Below are positions 13,507 through 15,816 of a stretch of DNA of 15,816 nucleotides, one piece after another (the first letter of the stretch is position 1; every line of letters begins with the position of its first letter). Under the pieces are notes generated by a model. That model was not told the DNA's origin. It saw nothing but the letters and a program-made list of their open reading frames with translations, and made no database searches. The stretch is from NCBI GenBank assembly GCA_003165595.1, contig PLWQ01000017.1, positions 48,516-64,331 on the forward strand, in the 5' to 3' direction. The DNA comes from Fibrobacterota bacterium (GTDB lineage: Bacteria; Fibrobacterota; Chitinivibrionia; Chitinivibrionales; FEN-1185). The translations under genes were made by a program, and so were the position numbers.

Positions 13507-15816
13507 CTAATAGCTGAAAACATTCGCGCCGCTCAAAGGCAAAGCGCTTATCGAGCCGCGTTTGTCTCGCGCGATAATCTGGAAATAGTAAAGGCCGCTC
13601 CCTTGTATTGGCGTAAAAATCCACGTAAAGGGCAACGCATTCGCGGGCGTATAACTGAAAGCGGGATCGCTCCCTGGTGTCCAATCTTTTGCGATAAATG
13701 GCGCGGTCGTGTCACCTGCACCAAGCTGAGACCCCTTCTTAACCAAAATTCGGTACTCCGTCGCAAGACTGTCTTTTGCATCAAGGCCGGACCATTGGAA
13801 CTTGGTCTGGGAGTTGTTGTAGGTGGCTGTCATCGGTCGTGGCGCACTGTCCGCAAAAACCACAAACTTGCCGCCCCCCAGCAGACCGTCGTCATCTCGT
13901 CCGTAAATCCATAATTGCCTCGATTGATTCGCGGTTCCCATATCCGTGAAGGGCCACACAACGGTATCCTGATTTGTCTTCCTGAAAATGCCCGGTTGCT
14001 CCGCTTGCGTGGTATCAAACGGTTGGCCCGCACCTTGCCAGTAGTAACGAACAGGCTTCTGATTCACACCGTTTGTATCGTAGCTATTTATGTGAATCGA
14101 GTAGCTTTTGTCATATCCATTATTGATAATCACCCACGTTGTATCCCCCGTAGCTGCCGGGGCGTCTCCCCACAATACCGGCGGCGCCAATCGTACCATA
14201 ATCGTATCTGCAAAAGTGTTTGACACAAGGGTATCGTTGTCTCTCACCCAGAACCGCGCAGTTCGGGGGCCAAAAAGGGCGGTGTCGTACGCATGGGTGA
14301 GCGAGCCAAAACTCTTGCCGGCATTCACCTGGACCGAATCGTCGGCGTTGGACCCGCCGTTCCAGGTTGCGTACACCGTTCTTATCGTTCCGTTCGTGTC
14401 ATGCGCATACACTGTAAATGTGCGAAGGTCGCGCACAAAAATATTGCCTTTGCTTGTATCTATTATCACGCTGTCAACCACGGGCGCGCCGAGGCGCACG
14501 GTAATGGGCAGGGAAAACGTATCCGAAACGAATCCGTTGTTGTCCTTTGCGCGCGCGCGAACGGTTCTTGGGCCGGCCTCTGTTCTCGAAAACGTCCGGC
14601 CAAACGAATACTCCGACCCAACGGTCTTTTGCCATGGTCCAAACGCGCCCGTTCCGTTGTCCACGCTCATGGAATCGGCGGTGCCGTTGGTATCAAACGC
14701 GGAAACCGTGAATGTAACCGGGTCGTTGATGAATATCCTGGTGAGCGGCGTGTCGGTTGTGGCTCCGGTTACCACGGGCCTTCCGAGCCGAATTGTTACA
14801 GCCAGAATAGTATCTCTTATCAATCCGTCGTTGCCCACGGCGCGGAAACGGACCACCGTGCCGCCGCTTTCGCCTGACGCGAACGTGTGCGAAAAGATCG
14901 CGGCTTGCGATAACGCCTTTACCGCTTCTGCAAAGATGGTGTCGCCGTGCCAGGAGACCTTGAACGAGTCGACCGAGCCGTTCGGGTCGTTTGCCGCAAG
15001 CGTAAAGCGGATGGGCGAAACCACGAACAGGCTGTCTGCGCCGGGTTGGAGGGAAACAGCGGAAAAGTACGGCCGCCCCTGGTCCACGGTTACATGGAAC
15101 GTGTCCGGCGCCGATGTCACGTTGCCCGCGTCACGGCACGAGACGACAATAGTGTACGAGGTCGCGGTGCGGAAGGTATAGGAAAGCGAATCGCCCGCGG
15201 TGGTATCGCGCACATTGTCGTTGACGACATACCAGTAGTACTGGACGATCGGCACGCCGGATGCGCCGGGAAGCGCAGGGTCGCGGAGCATGCACGGAAC
15301 GTTGATGTAGGTGGCGGTGTCGGGCCTGTTCCCGAAATACGGATAGTCGGCTTTTACGATAATGGTTTCGGTGTCTGGCTGAGACAAAAATCCGTCGTTG
15401 TCCTTTGCCCATGCCGCGACCTTGATCGTCGCGGGCTGGCTGAACGAGAGGACAATGGATGAGTCGCTCTTGACGGAATCAACCGTGCCGTTTGCGCCGA
15501 TGTCCCAGTAGATGCTGTCCACACGGCCGCCGGGGTTGGTGTCGTGCCGCGTGACGCGGACAATCAACTGATTATTGATCCGCGTGGTGTCCAGCCTCTT
15601 GACGAATGCAAGGTATGGCCGGAAGAGGCGAACCGTCACCGGCTGCAGCAGCACCGCCGAACTTCCCTGAATGGTGTCTTTCACCTGCACCGAAAGAACA
15701 ACCGGGACGCTGTCCATTATCGTGAAGCCGAGCGACGACAGCACCGGTCCCGATGTGTCCACAACGCGGCTGCCGATCGTCGCGTGCCAGTAGTACCGTC
15801 CGCCCCGTGCCGCCAG
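13507..15816 (-). CDS. Large exported protein of tandem Ig-like domains, 5' end cut by window
   Basis: The reading frame stays open to the right edge, giving 769 visible residues; the N-terminus and any signal peptide lie outside. The GTG at 15762 should not be taken as the start, because the frame continues upstream with domain-like sequence (GRYYWHATIG). Repeating units of about 90-105 residues are joined by similar linkers: VRLFRPYL, VKADYPYF, VDQGRPYF, IRLGRPVV, VRLGAPVV and VRLAPPVL. Within the units recur DTNG or DPNG, a 'VDS..W' strand and 'A.DN.G.VSDT'. This is the pattern of PKD/Ig-like surface proteins. A final FN3-like domain ends in VFSY. Such arrays act as stalks or adhesins; no catalytic motif is visible. 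The coding sequence is GC-richer than the left half of the window. The gene is followed 43 nt later by the 202-aa gene. Confidence 0.87.
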   Translation of the reverse strand: MAARGGRYYWHATIGSRVVDTSGPVLSSLGFTIMDSVPVVLSVQVKDTIQGSSAVLLQPVTVRLFRPYLAFVKRLDTTRINNQLIVRVTRHDTNPGGRVDSIYWDIGANGTVDSVKSDSSIVLSFSQPATIKVAAWAKDNDGFLSQPDTETIIVKADYPYFGNRPDTATYINVPCMLRDPALPGASGVPIVQYYWYVVNDNVRDTTAGDSLSYTFRTATSYTIVVSCRDAGNVTSAPDTFHVTVDQGRPYFSAVSLQPGADSLFVVSPIRFTLAANDPNGSVDSFKVSWHGDTIFAEAVKALSQAAIFSHTFASGESGGTVVRFRAVGNDGLIRDTILAVTIRLGRPVVTGATTDTPLTRIFINDPVTFTVSAFDTNGTADSMSVDNGTGAFGPWQKTVGSEYSFGRTFSRTEAGPRTVRARAKDNNGFVSDTFSLPITVRLGAPVVDSVIIDTSKGNIFVRDLRTFTVYAHDTNGTIRTVYATWNGGSNADDSVQVNAGKSFGSLTHAYDTALFGPRTARFWVRDNDTLVSNTFADTIMVRLAPPVLWGDAPAATGDTTWVIINNGYDKSYSIHINSYDTNGVNQKPVRYYWQGAGQPFDTTQAEQPGIFRKTNQDTVVWPFTDMGTANQSRQLWIYGRDDDGLLGGGKFVVFADSAPRPMTATYNNSQTKFQWSGLDAKDSLATEYRILVKKGSQLGAGDTTAPFIAKDWTPGSDPAFSYTPANALPFTWIFTPIQGSGLYYFQIIARDKRGSISALPLSGANVFSY

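Noticed and set aside
12762-13517. A 251-codon plus-strand ORF
   Set aside because: It is antisense to the 202-aa gene and spans its junctions with both neighbours, which are clearly real minus-strand genes.
14108-15181. A 357-codon plus-strand ORF
   Set aside because: It lies wholly antisense to the Ig-array gene, whose frame shows clear repeated domains. The plus-strand translation has no recognisable domain and arises from the GC-rich codon pattern.

Overview
The window looks like a chromosomal segment from a free-living, Gram-negative, polysaccharide-degrading bacterium. The best guess is a member of the Fibrobacterota (Chitinispirillum-like) or a neighbouring phylum. The basis is a GH44 glycanase with a C-terminal tail resembling a type IX secretion sorting domain, very large Ig/PKD/FN3 envelope proteins rich in 'SDT', 'DxNG' and 'DNDG' motifs, a lipoprotein signal on one of them, and a tandem treble-clef zinc-ribbon protein. 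The phylum is inferred from protein style only; there is no rRNA or marker gene here. No tRNA, rRNA, CRISPR array, transposase or integrase was seen.

All eight recognisable genes lie on the minus strand, so transcription runs from right to left. From the right edge: (1) the 3' part of a large exported protein made of tandem Ig-like domains (13507 to beyond 15816). (2) A 202-aa protein with two CxxC pairs (12855-13463). (3) A 556-aa Amidohydro_2-type metallohydrolase (11182-12852). (4) A membrane protein with three N-terminal helices and a large, probably periplasmic, beta-propeller-like domain (9521-11167). (5) A lipoprotein with Ig, FN3 and PKD domains and a BNR/kelch-like propeller (6779-9418). 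Gaps of 43, 2, 14 and 102 nt suggest that genes 1-4, and perhaps 5, form one transcription unit. I do not recognise this combination as a described system.

Then come a four-repeat zinc-ribbon (DUF4379-type) protein with its own candidate promoter (5855-6706) and a secreted GH44 endoglucanase-like enzyme (3934-5814).

After a 379-nt intergenic region comes a type III restriction-modification operon: Mod methyltransferase (1695-3554) followed by the Res helicase/nuclease subunit (1691 leftward, cut by the window edge). Mod and Res are separated by one codon and lie in the same reading frame. The intergenic region upstream of mod is unusually structured. It holds a 14-bp perfect palindrome, a 117-nt imperfect inverted repeat capped by a GC-rich hairpin, a second hairpin next to an A8/T8 tract, and a small hairpin pairing the mod ribosome binding site directly against the start codon. 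In the two large stems the imperfect positions are G:U-compatible only when read on the plus strand. This suggests a structured RNA, or a structured mobile or regulatory element, rather than a plain leader.

The strongest leads are this structured element, the CxxC protein / amidohydrolase / membrane-propeller trio, and the unusual translation-initiation region of the 202-aa gene (a perfect Shine-Dalgarno leading to an immediate start-stop).
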